Source of the DNA: Natribacillus halophilus
Lineage (GTDB): Bacteria > Bacillota > Bacilli > Bacillales > Marinococcaceae
Assembly: GCF_900100185.1 (NCBI RefSeq)
Contig: NZ_FNEN01000001.1
Coordinates: 124,001-188,000, forward strand
Length of the DNA: 64,000 nt
Reading direction: 5' to 3'
A program made the translations under genes and the position numbers. Below the pieces are notes generated by a model. It worked only from the letters and a program-made list of their open reading frames with translations. It was not told the origin of the DNA and made no database searches. Positions within the stretch are counted from its first letter, which is position 1, and each line of letters opens with the position of its first letter. Below, piece by piece: positions 45,759 to 54,705 of the stretch.

Positions 45759-46481
45759 TCATTCCCTCTCTTCTTTCACGGGCATCGGTTTAAATCCCCA
45801 ATGCCCGGCCGCTGCCCCGGCAGCGTAACTGCAATAGTTCACCTCTTCAAATCCGGCATCCTCGAACCAGCGGGCAAGCTTTTGCTTGTTCGGAAAGTGA
45901 ACAGTCGATTCGTTGAGCCATTCGTATTTATCCGTACCCGTGAACCATTTCCCAAGTTTGGGCATCACGCGTTGAAAATAGACGCTGTATACAGGCTTGA
46001 TGAAAACGTTATCAGGTCGGGACGTCTCCAGACAAAGGGCTTGTCCCCCGGGTTTAAGCACACGGTTCATCTCTTTGAGCGTCAAGTGCGGCTCCGGGAC
46101 ATTCCGTAGGCCAAACCCGATCGTAACGATATCAAACGTTTCGGCCGCAAACGGTAATTCGCCGGCATTTCCATGAATTAAACGGGCATTGCTCACGCCG
46201 GCCTTCCGGATTTTTTCCCGCCCTACTTCCAGCATCCGCTCGCTGAAATCAAGTCCGATCACCTCTCCGCCTTGAAGATGTTGGGCACTCGCGATCGTCC
46301 AGTCAGCGGTCCCCGCACATACGTCGAGCACATTTGCGTTCGCCTGAAAATCGATGCGTTTCATCATATCTTTTCTCCATAAGGTGTGCATCTTCAGGCT
46401 AATCACACCGTTCATGCGATCATATCGGCCTGAAATCGACTCAAATACGTCGTGGACGTGTTGTTCTTTTCTTTTATTCAT
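45759..46481 (-). CDS. menG: Demethylmenaquinone methyltransferase
   Basis: SAM-dependent C-methyltransferase (UbiE/MenG family) doing the last step of menaquinone synthesis. The 240-residue protein has the SAM motif L-D-V-C-A-G-T-A-D, the D-F-S-E-R-M-L motif and G-F-G-L-R-N-V-P. It lies between hepS and the UbiA-like gene. Confidence 0.95.
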   Translation of the reverse strand: MNKRKEQHVHDVFESISGRYDRMNGVISLKMHTLWRKDMMKRIDFQANANVLDVCAGTADWTIASAQHLQGGEVIGLDFSERMLEVGREKIRKAGVSNARLIHGNAGELPFAAETFDIVTIGFGLRNVPEPHLTLKEMNRVLKPGGQALCLETSRPDNVFIKPVYSVYFQRVMPKLGKWFTGTDKYEWLNESTVHFPNKQKLARWFEDAGFEEVNYCSYAAGAAAGHWGFKPMPVKEERE

Positions 46482-46511
46482 TTGGATTCACCTTTTTATA
46501 TTTCGCACCTT

Positions 46512-47300
46512 TCAGGCGTCGATAACCGTCTGAACACGGTCCGCGAGGGAGGAGGGGATGGTGCTGTTGAAATTCGCCAAGGCTTCTCGCAGTTTCGTCT
46601 GTTGGCTTACAACCGTCTCCCGGAGACGTTTCTTTAAAAGATACTTTTCTTCATCAGCGCATCTATCTGTCGGCCTGCTCGACACGAGCGGCGCAAGCAG
46701 GGATGATCCCCAGCTTTCCGTGCCTTGCTCCAGTAAGTGTAACATTTCCTTCAATTTCCTTAGCCCCAAAAAATAGGGAACGATTTGCTGGATCGCCTGC
46801 TGCTGATAAAAATCGGCAAGACCAGCGATCAACGTCGCCTCCATATCCGAGATTAATCGCTCCAATTCAGCAGCCGTGTGCCAGTCACCGGCATGTAAAC
46901 GCACCTTGGCGTTGTTCATCGTCTGGGTCGACTCGCTGAACAAACGAATGAGGGGAATGTCCGCCAGTTCCGCCAGTCTTTTATAGTACATACTGCTGTA
47001 TAAATCGCCGGCGAGCACCGTTAATTGTTCGTATGTGCCATCAGACGTCCGGTCACTATGTAAGGAAATATGGTGATGGACGGTAAGGGCGGCATCGAGG
47101 AGCATCGCGGATATCACCCGTTCCAGTTTCGCTCGTTCATCAAGCGTTTCGGTTTGTATCGCGTGCAATAAAAAACAAGTCTTGTCTTCATCACACGGGG
47201 GACTCATCCCATATCTCTTCAGAAAATAATGATGACTAAGGTCGTTGAATTCAGAGATGACCGATTTGAGCTGTTGCTGTTCTGTCGTCATACTCTCCAT
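46512..47300 (-). CDS. hepS: Heptaprenyl diphosphate synthase component I
   Basis: Non-catalytic partner of HepT, 262 residues, largely alpha-helical, matching HepS by position between mtrB and menG and by D-A-A-L-x-V-H-H-x-I-S-L, L-A-G-D-L-Y-S-S-x-Y-Y and L-A-x-x-x-D-I-P-L-I-R. The ATG at 47300 follows GGAGGAA. Confidence 0.88.
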   Translation of the reverse strand: MESMTTEQQQLKSVISEFNDLSHHYFLKRYGMSPPCDEDKTCFLLHAIQTETLDERAKLERVISAMLLDAALTVHHHISLHSDRTSDGTYEQLTVLAGDLYSSMYYKRLAELADIPLIRLFSESTQTMNNAKVRLHAGDWHTAAELERLISDMEATLIAGLADFYQQQAIQQIVPYFLGLRKLKEMLHLLEQGTESWGSSLLAPLVSSRPTDRCADEEKYLLKKRLRETVVSQQTKLREALANFNSTIPSSLADRVQTVIDA

Positions 47301-47333
47301 ATTTGTTCCTCCAGGTTCTTTTGGAGCCAAGAT

Positions 47334-47555
47334 TCAGGACTCTTCTTCCGTTTTCATTTCACCATGGGCTGTTTGAATGACCGCCTTGCCGCGCACTTTG
47401 ACGGCAGACGTATGTTCTGTGAACTGGGCGATCATCGTTTCGCCTTTGTCGAGTTTTTCGGTATGGTGAAAACGAGTCGTATTTCCTCTCGTCAATCCGA
47501 TAACGTTCACGCCATCTTCCTGTGCCTTGATAACAAAAAAATCATTTTCCCGCAC
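47334..47555 (-). CDS. mtrB: TRAP, tryptophan RNA-binding attenuation protein, GTG start
   Basis: 73-residue subunit of the 11-mer ring that binds tryptophan and then (G/U)AG triplets in the trp leader. It is nearly colinear with the B. subtilis protein; the RNA-contacting lysine and arginine pairs are kept (K34 in E-K-L-D-K, K53 and R55 in V-K-V-R-G), as is the T-R-G loop. The GTG at 47555 follows a full AAAGGAGGT at 9 bases. It follows folE as in the mtrAB operon. Its target is the trpE leader at 37.2 kb. Confidence 0.96.
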   Translation of the reverse strand: MRENDFFVIKAQEDGVNVIGLTRGNTTRFHHTEKLDKGETMIAQFTEHTSAVKVRGKAVIQTAHGEMKTEEES

Positions 47556-47633
47556 GGGTTACACACCTCCTTTGCCGGAGATCAGATGTCAGAGGCCGGA
47601 AGGTGACCGACCTATTTTGTTCAGCTAAATCCT

Positions 47634-48197
47634 TCAATTTATGAGTGCCAACACTTCAGAACGCGAAGCAGGATCCTTTTCCAGGGCGCCGCGTACCGCG
47701 GAAGTCACGGTGGTACTTCCCGGTTTTTTAATACCGCGCATCGTCATGCACATATGTTCAGCTTCCACGACCACCATCACCCCATGGGGTTCGAGCGTTT
47801 TCACAAGGGCATTGGCGACCTCAGACGTAATTCTTTCCTGCAGTTGCGGTCTGCGCGCCACCGTTTCCACCGCACGGGCAAGCTTGCTCAACCCTGTGAC
47901 CCTTCCGTTTTTAGGGATATAGCCTATATGCGCCTTTCCAAAAAAAGGTAAAAGGTGATGTTCACACATGGAGTAAAAAGGTATATCTTTTACGAGGACA
48001 AGTTCTTCATGCTCCTCCCCGAAAATCGTTCGCAAATGTTCTTCCGGCTCGTCATTCAGGCCGCTGAAAATTTCTTCATACATACGCGCCACACGCGCAG
48101 GTGTTTCTGTAATGCCTTCGCGGTCCGGATTCTCGCCGATTGCTTCCAACAATTGCCGCACCGCTGCTTCCAATTTATCATGGTCAAATGTATTCAA
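47634..48197 (-). CDS. folE: GTP cyclohydrolase I (MtrA), TTG start
   Basis: First enzyme of folate synthesis, 187 residues with C-E-H-H zinc ligand region, H-G-V-M-V-V-V-E-A-x-H-M-C-M-x-x-R-G and V-T-S-A. ATG at 48212 has no SD, while TTG at 48197 has GGAGG at 8 bases and gives an N terminus aligned with B. subtilis FolE, so TTG is preferred. It opens the folE-mtrB-hepS-menG-mqnP-UbiX-mqnA-hepT operon. Confidence 0.94.
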   Translation of the reverse strand: MNTFDHDKLEAAVRQLLEAIGENPDREGITETPARVARMYEEIFSGLNDEPEEHLRTIFGEEHEELVLVKDIPFYSMCEHHLLPFFGKAHIGYIPKNGRVTGLSKLARAVETVARRPQLQERITSEVANALVKTLEPHGVMVVVEAEHMCMTMRGIKKPGSTTVTSAVRGALEKDPASRSEVLALIN

Positions 48198-48234
48198 CGT
48201 TGGGTCCTCCATTATGTATGTTTAATCGCTAGAG

Positions 48235-48263
48235 ATTTTAGCACAGCCCCCGCGTAAAAGCAA
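48235..48263 (-). promoter_or_regulatory. Sigma-A-type promoter of the folE-mtrB-hepS operon
   Basis: On the minus strand TTGCTT (48263-48258) and TAAAAT (48240-48235) are 17 bases apart, about 40 bases before the folE TTG start. Confidence 0.65.
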
Positions 48264-48313
48264 TCCACTTGCGACTGTCTTGATTATAACACTTACAGGG
48301 GCAAGATGATAAA

Positions 48314-48348
48314 GAAAAAAAATGCACCCCCGATGAACGGAGGTACAT
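48314..48348 (-). terminator. Terminator of spoIVA
   Basis: On the minus strand ATGTACCTCCG (48348-48338) pairs with CGGGGGTGCAT (48332-48322) through 11 pairs including two G-U, loop of 5, followed by eight T. It is right after the spoIVA stop. Confidence 0.8.
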
Positions 48349-48350
48349 CA

Positions 48351-49832
48351 CTAAAGGATAATCGCGATCAATCCGCCTGACCCTTCATTTATAATACGTT
48401 CAAGCGTTTCTTTTAATTTATAGCGGGCATTTTCCGGCATCAGTGATATTTTTGCCTGGATGCCCTCTCTGACGATGGAATTGAGTGACCTGCCAAAAAT
48501 GTCGGAATTCCAGATCGAAAGCGGATCATCTTCAAAGTCTTGCATGAGGTAGCGGACGAGTTCCTCGCTCTGCTTTTCCGTACCGATGATCGGTGCGAAT
48601 TCGGATTCCACATCCACTTTGATCATATGAATCGAAGGGGCCACAGCCCGCAAGCGCACGCCGAAGCGAGATCCTTGCTTGATGATTTCCGGTTCATCCA
48701 GGCTCATATCGGGAAGAGCAGGCGCCGCGATGCCATATCCGGTTTGTTTCACCATTTTTAAAGCATCGGAGACTTGATCGTATTCACTTTTGGCATGGGA
48801 AAATTCCTGCATCAACTGCAAAAGATGATCTTTTCCGCGGATCTCGACACCGACGACTTCTTTGAGAATGCGATCGTAAAGATCATTGGGGGCGTACAGA
48901 TCGATATCCGCGACGCCTAAGCCCATTTCGATGCCGGCCAGGGAAGCGGAGTCGATAAATTCGAAGTCCTCGCTAAAGTGGCCGACGACACGATCAACGT
49001 CGCGAAGCCTTTTAATATCACGCACCGTTTCCTTGACTGATTCTTCATATTCCGTGCGTAGCCAATGGTCATCATTGAGCACCATAACCCAACTGGGCAA
49101 GTTGACGTTAACTTCATGCACCGGAAATTCAAAGAGCACTTCTCTGAGCACGCGGTAAATATCATGTTCCGACATCGTCTCTACACTTAAAGGCAGGACC
49201 GGCACATCATGGGTTTCCTCCAGATGGCGCTGCAGTTCTTTCGTATCCTCGTGATAGGGCCGGACCGAATTCACAATTACGATAAATGGTTTGCCGACTT
49301 CTTTCAATTCCTCGATAACACGTTCCTCGGCTTCCACGTACTCTTCACGGGCAAGTTCCCCGAACGATCCATCTGAGGTCACGACCACACCGAGGGTGGA
49401 ATGTTCCTGAATGACCTTGCGCGTACCAATTTCTGAGGCTTCCTGAAACGGGATCGGTTCTTCATACCAGGGCGTATTGATCATGCGTGGCCCATGCTCA
49501 TCTTCATATCCTTTCGCACCGGACACCGCGTAGCCGACACAGTCCACGAATCTTACGTTCACATCGAGGCCTTCATCGACATGCAGTTCCACAGCCGTAT
49601 TCGGTACAAATTTAGGCTCGGTCGTCATGATCGTTTTTCCCGCTGCGCTTTGCGGCAATTCATCCTGGGCGCGTATCCGGTCGGTTTCTGCATCCATGTG
49701 CGGAAGCACAGCCAGTTCCATGAACTTCTTGATAAAGGTCGACTTCCCCGTGCGCACAGCACCGACGACGCCTAAGTAAATATCCCCTCCTGTGCGTTCC
49801 GCGATATCCTTAAAGATATCCACTTTTTCCAC
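48351..49832 (-). CDS. spoIVA: Stage IV sporulation protein A (coat morphogenetic ATPase), GTG start
   Basis: Forms the basement layer of the spore coat on the forespore surface. The 493-residue protein has the Walker A G-A-V-R-T-G-K-S (24-31), a Walker B-like F-V-D-C-V-G-Y and the conserved hydrophobic C terminus G-G-L-I-A-I-I-L. The GTG at 49832 follows GGAGGGG. A sigma-E-like promoter is upstream. The hbs gene, which lies between spoIVA and mtrA in B. subtilis, is absent from the short gap here. Confidence 0.97.
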   Translation of the reverse strand: MEKVDIFKDIAERTGGDIYLGVVGAVRTGKSTFIKKFMELAVLPHMDAETDRIRAQDELPQSAAGKTIMTTEPKFVPNTAVELHVDEGLDVNVRFVDCVGYAVSGAKGYEDEHGPRMINTPWYEEPIPFQEASEIGTRKVIQEHSTLGVVVTSDGSFGELAREEYVEAEERVIEELKEVGKPFIVIVNSVRPYHEDTKELQRHLEETHDVPVLPLSVETMSEHDIYRVLREVLFEFPVHEVNVNLPSWVMVLNDDHWLRTEYEESVKETVRDIKRLRDVDRVVGHFSEDFEFIDSASLAGIEMGLGVADIDLYAPNDLYDRILKEVVGVEIRGKDHLLQLMQEFSHAKSEYDQVSDALKMVKQTGYGIAAPALPDMSLDEPEIIKQGSRFGVRLRAVAPSIHMIKVDVESEFAPIIGTEKQSEELVRYLMQDFEDDPLSIWNSDIFGRSLNSIVREGIQAKISLMPENARYKLKETLERIINEGSGGLIAIIL

Positions 49833-49895
49833 GTGATCCCCTCCGTTCTAAAATATACGCTGCTTCCGTTCTACGAAATCTGTGATCGCTACTCC

Positions 49896-49925
49896 ATCGT
49901 ATGATGTTGTCCATCCCTTTATGAC
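49896..49925 (-). promoter_or_regulatory. Sigma-E-type promoter of spoIVA
   Basis: On the minus strand GTCATAAA (49925-49918) and CATACGAT (49903-49896) are 14 bases apart, close to the sigma-E pattern, about 60 bases before the spoIVA start. Sigma-E control of spoIVA is established in B. subtilis. Confidence 0.65.
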
Positions 49926-50007
49926 GTTCTTCATTAATTTCTCAAGGCTTATGCCTTCATGTTTTATTTTCATCCCCTCACAGTAAAGGGATCATCACCG
50001 GCCATAG

Positions 50008-50052
50008 AAAAAACCCCTTTCTCTCTATATATAGATAGAAAGAAAGAGGTTT
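50008..50052 (-). terminator. Terminator of yphF
   Basis: On the minus strand AAACCTCTTTC...TCTAT pairs with ATAGA...GAAAGGGGTTT in a long stem, followed by TTTTTTC. It is right after yphF and upstream of the spoIVA promoter. Confidence 0.8.
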
Positions 50053-50064
50053 AGAACAATACCT

Positions 50065-50802
50065 TTAATCTCTTTTATCATTAAATGCCGGTTCGCCGTC
50101 TTCAATCGTATACGGTCTTGATAAAACAGGGGCAACGGCGAATTCATCCGTCAAAATCGGACGAATATCCTCCTCGTCTTCGATATTCGGATCCCCTTCC
50201 TGAAGGAGACGATTCAAGTCGCTGCTGTAATCGATGATCACATCGCCATTTTCATCGAGGTACAACGGAAGGCTCATGGCATGATAGGGGCTTTCCACCG
50301 TCGGTTGCTCCTCGTAGCCTAAACGCTCATAATCCAGTGAGAATACGCCCGGCCCCACCATGTCGTCAATAGGCGGAAATTCGTTGGCACGCATGTATTC
50401 GCGGATATCGCGTTCAAATTCCCGCGCTTCATGTAAAATGTTCGCGTTAATCACCCGAACTTCCGGGTCTTCTTCAACATCGATCAATGTATAGTAAAAA
50501 TCGCCGCCATTCTCATACGCGCTCGCGGGCACATCCTGCATATAGGCGGGGATGAGAGCTTGAAAATCAACCTGATAACGTTCATATAGATTCGTGTCGC
50601 CTTCAAAATCCTCGATCGGAGGGACGCCGTGCTCGGCTTGATATTCGTCTACCGCCGTTTGTACGGATTGCAGCTGTTCCCCGTGTGGCTGATTCTGTGA
50701 CGGTGAAGTGCCGGTATCGGTATTTTCCTGCGGATAGAAACAACCCGTGGCCAAAAGCATAAGCGTACCGAGGATGACACTTAACCCCGGATGTCGTGAC
50801 AC
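50065..50802 (-). CDS. yphF: YphF-like lipoprotein, GTG start
   Basis: 245-residue lipoprotein: a short positive N terminus, a hydrophobic stretch and the lipobox L-A-T-G-C with the lipidated cysteine at residue 21, then an acidic extracellular domain. Position (upstream of spoIVA) and topology match YphF, of unknown function. The GTG at 50802 follows GGAGGTG; the open frame begins five codons earlier at TTG inside the SD. Confidence 0.78.
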   Translation of the reverse strand: MSRHPGLSVILGTLMLLATGCFYPQENTDTGTSPSQNQPHGEQLQSVQTAVDEYQAEHGVPPIEDFEGDTNLYERYQVDFQALIPAYMQDVPASAYENGGDFYYTLIDVEEDPEVRVINANILHEAREFERDIREYMRANEFPPIDDMVGPGVFSLDYERLGYEEQPTVESPYHAMSLPLYLDENGDVIIDYSSDLNRLLQEGDPNIEDEEDIRPILTDEFAVAPVLSRPYTIEDGEPAFNDKRD

Positions 50803-50828
50803 ATGTAACACCTCCAAGACCTGTCCAT

Positions 50829-51029
50829 CTATAGATCAGCCCTCGAACCCGGTAAGACCACAATAAGCATAATAATGCCTGCAATCACCAAGCAAGTAAA
50901 GGAAAACGAAAGAACGGTAAACCTGAAAAAACCTCTCAGTTTCTCGCGACCCAGCAGTGCGGTGGCAGCGGAGACAAACATAAGAAATAAACCAAAAAAA
51001 GACAGCCACATGGCATCCAGTGCACTCAC
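50829..51029 (-). CDS. yphE: Small membrane protein YphE, GTG start
   Basis: 66-residue protein with two hydrophobic segments, matching B. subtilis YphE by size and position between gpsA and yphF. Function unknown. The GTG at 51029 follows a full AAAGGAGGT; a longer frame upstream crosses the promoter and is not used. Confidence 0.72.
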   Translation of the reverse strand: MSALDAMWLSFFGLFLMFVSAATALLGREKLRGFFRFTVLSFSFTCLVIAGIIMLIVVLPGSRADL

Positions 51030-51054
51030 AGAATGACCTCCTTTAACCATTGTC

Positions 51055-51083
51055 ATTATAGCATAGTGATCCATTTTTGCGAA
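51055..51083 (-). promoter_or_regulatory. Sigma-A-type promoter of yphE-yphF
   Basis: On the minus strand TTCGCA (51083-51078) and a perfect TATAAT (51060-51055) are 17 bases apart, about 25 bases before yphE. Confidence 0.7.
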
Positions 51084-51127
51084 TGGGTGGGGGTAGTGAC
51101 AAATCAACAAACAGGGCTGTTCGAAGA

Positions 51128-51154
51128 CAATAACCGGAGACGAATCATCTCCGG
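51128..51154. terminator. Hairpin after spoVIF
   Basis: A 9-bp stem AACCGGAGA/TCTCCGGTT with a loop of about 7 lies in the gap between yphE and spoVIF. U-runs are weak on both strands, so it is a poor terminator; a second hairpin (GGATAT/ATATCC) is at about 51193-51214. Confidence 0.45.
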
Positions 51155-51261
51155 TTGACTAAACCTTTCTTCCAAAAAGGCGGTTCCTTTTTAGGATATG
51201 GTTCTCGATATCCTATGCGCCACTTCCCCGTAGCGCGCTTGGCGGCGGCCCAGCAGAACAA

Positions 51262-51516
51262 CTAGTCTCTGAATAATTGATTTAACGATGCGAAATCAAG
51301 CGGGACCTGGTTATTGATAATCGCATGAACCAAATAATCTTCTTTTTCCCTTGAAACGCGGGTACCGGCCATTCTGGCCACCTCATTTATGAGTTGTCTG
51401 ACCATAGCTTCATCCTGAAAGTTCACACCTTCAGCGGCGTTGGCCATTTTTTGCAAATCATTTGGGTCGACGTTGGTTTGATTCTGAATACGATCAAAGA
51501 AATCATCATGATGCAT
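51262..51516 (-). CDS. spoVIF: Stage VI sporulation protein F-like protein
   Basis: 84-residue soluble protein with F-F-D-x-I-Q-x-x-T-x-V, F-x-D-E-x-x-V-R-Q-L-I and N-N-x-x-P-x-D-F, the pattern of the SpoVIF (YjcC) family, a forespore/coat factor. ATG at 51516 has AAAGGGATG upstream; ATG at 51549 (95 residues) has no SD. In B. subtilis the named spoVIF is elsewhere, so this could be a paralogue at the gpsA locus. Confidence 0.75.
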   Translation of the reverse strand: MHHDDFFDRIQNQTNVDPNDLQKMANAAEGVNFQDEAMVRQLINEVARMAGTRVSREKEDYLVHAIINNQVPLDFASLNQLFRD

Positions 51517-51562
51517 GAGTTTTTCATCCCTTTCCCATTCATTACTCATACATAGTGTATGC

Positions 51563-51588
51563 AGTTTAGAGGTGGGAAGTGAGAGGTG
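51563..51588. repeat. Purine-rich GTGAGAGGT-type intergenic repeat
   Basis: GAGGTGGGAAGTGAGAGGTG-like stretch just after the gpsA stop, related to the ones at 8941-8968 and 53278-53349. Confidence 0.5.
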
Positions 51589-51591
51589 GGA

Positions 51592-52605
51592 TTAGTGTTC
51601 CGTTTCATGCTTGGGGACTCTGTCCATAAGTTGTTTGCCGGCCTGGACCGGTGACTGGTCATTGAACAGGACATCATAGATCGCCGTTGTGATCGGGACT
51701 TCGATGCCCTCTCGTTCGGCGAGCTGCGAGACTGCTCGTGTCGTTTTCACCCCTTCAACGACCATGCCCATCTGGTCGAGCACCTGATCGAGGGGGGCGC
51801 CTTCTCCCAGTTGATAACCTGCGCGCCAATTACGGCTATGTTGGCTCGTACACGTTACGATTAAATCTCCAAGCCCTGACAAACCTGCAAACGTTAAGGG
51901 ATCAGCGCCGACCTTTGTACCGAGACGAGTCATTTCAGCAATCCCTCTCGTCATGATAGCCGCTCTCGCATTGTCTCCATAGCCTAAGCCCGCGGCCAGG
52001 CCTACGCCGAGGGCCATCACATTTTTTAAGGCCCCTCCCAGCTCAACGCCAACCATATCCCGACTCGTATACACGCGAAAATTCGGGTTCATGAACAAAT
52101 TCTGGGCACTATCTGCGGCTTCACTTCTTTCAGATGATACGGTTACAGTCGTCGGCTGACGCTTTGCTACTTCTTCAGCGTGACTCGGACCCGACAATAC
52201 GACAACATTTGCCGTCAAGGCATACAAGCCTTCTTCGGCCATCATTTCCGAAACCCGCAAAAGCGTATCCGGTTCAATCCCTTTTGTTGCATGTACGACG
52301 AGCGGGATGCTCACTTCTGCCCGGATTAACTGACGTGTCGTTTCCCGAATGCCTGATGTCGGGACACTGATGATAACCGCATCACAATCGGCAAGGGCTT
52401 CGTTGAAATCCGTCGTCACATGAATACGATCAGGAAGTGTGATATCCTTTAAGTACTGTTCATTTGATTTTCGTTCATTCATTTCCCGTGCCTTTGCAGC
52501 GCGACGCGTCCACATAGTGACATCGTGCCCGTTGTCCGCGAGCACCATCGCGAGAGCTGTTCCCCAGCTTCCCGCGCCGAGCATGGCAATCTTTTTGCTC
52601 CCCAT
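51592..52605 (-). CDS. gpsA: NAD(P)+-dependent glycerol-3-phosphate dehydrogenase
   Basis: Makes sn-glycerol-3-phosphate from dihydroxyacetone phosphate for phospholipids. The 337-residue protein has G-A-G-S-W-G-T-A (10-17), the catalytic lysine in G-G-A-L-K-N-V and G-L-G-D-L. It lies 14 bases after plsY, the next enzyme in the pathway. Confidence 0.96.
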   Translation of the reverse strand: MGSKKIAMLGAGSWGTALAMVLADNGHDVTMWTRRAAKAREMNERKSNEQYLKDITLPDRIHVTTDFNEALADCDAVIISVPTSGIRETTRQLIRAEVSIPLVVHATKGIEPDTLLRVSEMMAEEGLYALTANVVVLSGPSHAEEVAKRQPTTVTVSSERSEAADSAQNLFMNPNFRVYTSRDMVGVELGGALKNVMALGVGLAAGLGYGDNARAAIMTRGIAEMTRLGTKVGADPLTFAGLSGLGDLIVTCTSQHSRNWRAGYQLGEGAPLDQVLDQMGMVVEGVKTTRAVSQLAEREGIEVPITTAIYDVLFNDQSPVQAGKQLMDRVPKHETEH

Positions 52606-52619
52606 TTATGAGTCCCCCT

Positions 52620-53255
52620 TTATTGCCCCAGTTTACTTTCATTGCCCCTGACTAACCTTTGCATATTCGTTCTGTGCCGCCACAATGACATCACGCCCAC
52701 GACGCAGGCAAGATAAAAATAGGGCCAGGGATGGTCGTAGTAATCCATTGTGAAAAAAACGAGGAAAGGGGTTCCGGCAGCGAAAATAATCGAGCCGAGT
52801 GACACATAACGGGTTAGCACAACAGCTAAAATTGCAACAATTCCTACATAGACGGCCGGGAAAAAAATGAGCGCTGCAATGACCCCGATCGTCGTGGCCA
52901 CTCCCTTACCACCGCGAAATCGATGAAATATCGGCCAATTATGGCCGAATATGGCCAATAAACCACAAATGGCAGGGGCCCATCCCGGATATCCTTCGAA
53001 AAGGGAAAGGCCAGTGCCCATAAATACCGCTTCTGCTCCGTGACCGAACCAAACGGCTAGAATACCCTTGATACAGTCGAGGGCGAGCACAAGAATCGCC
53101 GGGCCTTTTCCCAATACCCGCAAGGTATTCGTGGCTCCTGCGTTTCCGCTTCCATATTGACGAATGTCCACTTTTTTGACCTTCTGGGTAATAATATAGC
53201 TGAAACTTAATGACCCGAGCAAATAGGCCATCACTCCGGCAATGAGTACATCCAT
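52620..53255 (-). CDS. plsY: Acyl-phosphate:glycerol-3-phosphate acyltransferase
   Basis: Membrane enzyme that makes lysophosphatidic acid from acyl-phosphate and glycerol-3-phosphate. The 211-residue protein has five hydrophobic segments and the three family motifs G-S-G-N-A-G-A-T-N, G-H-N-W-P-I-F...G-G-K-G-V-A-T and the third loop before the C terminus. In B. subtilis plsY is not at this locus; here it is joined to gpsA, which supplies its substrate. Confidence 0.95.
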   Translation of the reverse strand: MDVLIAGVMAYLLGSLSFSYIITQKVKKVDIRQYGSGNAGATNTLRVLGKGPAILVLALDCIKGILAVWFGHGAEAVFMGTGLSLFEGYPGWAPAICGLLAIFGHNWPIFHRFRGGKGVATTIGVIAALIFFPAVYVGIVAILAVVLTRYVSLGSIIFAAGTPFLVFFTMDYYDHPWPYFYLACVVGVMSLWRHRTNMQRLVRGNESKLGQ

Positions 53256-53277
53256 CGTCGTGGCTCCCTCCCATTCT

Positions 53278-53349
53278 GGAGGTGAGAGGTTGGATGTGAG
53301 AGGTTGGAGAAAATCCCCCTCTTCTTATCTCCTCTTCTTACCTCCAATG
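53278..53349. repeat. Direct and inverted GTGAGAGGTTGGA repeats between der and plsY
   Basis: Two direct copies of GTGAGAGGTTGGA are followed by the pyrimidine-rich CTCTTCTTATCTCC twice, so that GGAGGT and ACCTCC can pair at the ends. It may act as a weak terminator or be a member of the purine-rich repeat group. Confidence 0.6.
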
Positions 53350-53350
53350 A

Positions 53351-54667
53351 CTAGCGGTCACTTTTTTTCCGTGCGAGCACTTTCAAAGGCGATCCCTCAA
53401 ATGTAAATGCTTCCCTTAAGCTATTTTCCAAAAAACGACGATAGGAAAAGTGCATAAGTTCCGGGTCATTGACGAAGATGACAAACGTTGGCGGCCCAAC
53501 GGCTACTTGCGTCGCGTAATTTATCCGCAACCGTTTCGTCCCGGAGGTCGGGGTCGGATTCATCGACACCGCATCCATAATGACATCATTGATCACGTGG
53601 GTGGGCACCCGCGTCTGGTGGTTCTCCGCTACCCGATGAACAACGGGAAGGAGGTTTTGAATCCGCTGATTTGTTTTGGCCGACACGAATAAAATCGGGG
53701 CATAGGCAAGAAAGGCAAAGCCCTTGCGGATCTTCTCCGTAAATTCGTTCATCGTTTTGTCGTCTTTAGCTACGGCGTCCCATTTGTTGACGACAATGAT
53801 GACGCCGCGACCCGCTTCGTGGGCGTAGCCGGCAATTTTTTTGTCCTGTTCAATGATTCCTTCTTCCCCGTCGATAACCACAAGGACGACGTTCGCGCGT
53901 TCCAATGCTCTTTGGGCACGCAATACGCTGTACTTCTCCGTATTTTCGTATACTTTTCCCCGCTTTCTCATCCCGGCGGTATCTACGATGCGATATTTTT
54001 GCTCATCCTTGACAAAGCCGGTGTCGATGGCATCCCTGGTCGTCCCCGGGTGTTCACTGACGATGACCCGCTCCTCTCCAAGGATGGCATTGACGAGCGA
54101 GGATTTGCCAACGTTTGGACGGCCGATCACGGCAAAATGAATCGAGTCAGGATCGTGCTCATCTTCCCGGACAGCGGGAAAATATGTAAAAACTTCATCC
54201 AGCATATCGCCGATGCCGCGACCGTGAGAACCGGAAATCGGAAAGGGCTCCCCAAACCCCAATCGGTAAAAATCATAAATTTGCTCGTGCATCTCCGGGT
54301 TATCAACCTTGTTCACACCGATGACGACCGGCTTTTTTGAGCGATACAAAATATTGGTTACATCTTCATCGGCGGCTGTTACGCCATCACGTCCGTTCAC
54401 GAGTAGAATGATAATATCCGCTTCATCGATAGCGATCTCCGCCTGTAGTCGCATTTGTTCCCGTAACGGTTCATTGTCGAAAGCGATTCCGCCTGTATCG
54501 ATTAAACTGAATGCACGATTCAGCCACTCCCCCTCACCGTATATACGATCGCGTGTAAGGCCCGGGATATCTTCAACGATCGCGATCCTTTCACCGACAA
54601 TACGATTGAAAATCGTTGATTTCCCTACATTTGGGCGACCAACAATAGCAACGACTGGTCTCGACAT
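53351..54667 (-). CDS. der: Ribosome-associated GTPase Der (EngA)
   Basis: Essential tandem GTPase in 50S assembly. Two G domains are seen, each with G-R-P-N-V-G-K-S (first at residues 10-17, second near 180), D-T-G-G/D-T-A-G switches, N-K-V-D and N-K-W-D, then the KH-like C terminus. The second ATG (54667) is preferred, because the first is one base from AGGAGG; it gives 438 residues beginning [10 protein letters not shown] as in B. subtilis. Confidence 0.97.
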   Translation of the reverse strand: MSRPVVAIVGRPNVGKSTIFNRIVGERIAIVEDIPGLTRDRIYGEGEWLNRAFSLIDTGGIAFDNEPLREQMRLQAEIAIDEADIIILLVNGRDGVTAADEDVTNILYRSKKPVVIGVNKVDNPEMHEQIYDFYRLGFGEPFPISGSHGRGIGDMLDEVFTYFPAVREDEHDPDSIHFAVIGRPNVGKSSLVNAILGEERVIVSEHPGTTRDAIDTGFVKDEQKYRIVDTAGMRKRGKVYENTEKYSVLRAQRALERANVVLVVIDGEEGIIEQDKKIAGYAHEAGRGVIIVVNKWDAVAKDDKTMNEFTEKIRKGFAFLAYAPILFVSAKTNQRIQNLLPVVHRVAENHQTRVPTHVINDVIMDAVSMNPTPTSGTKRLRINYATQVAVGPPTFVIFVNDPELMHFSYRRFLENSLREAFTFEGSPLKVLARKKSDR

Positions 54668-54705
54668 GTTTGGCATGCCTCCTATCTGTCAATCTCTGTT
54701 ACAAG

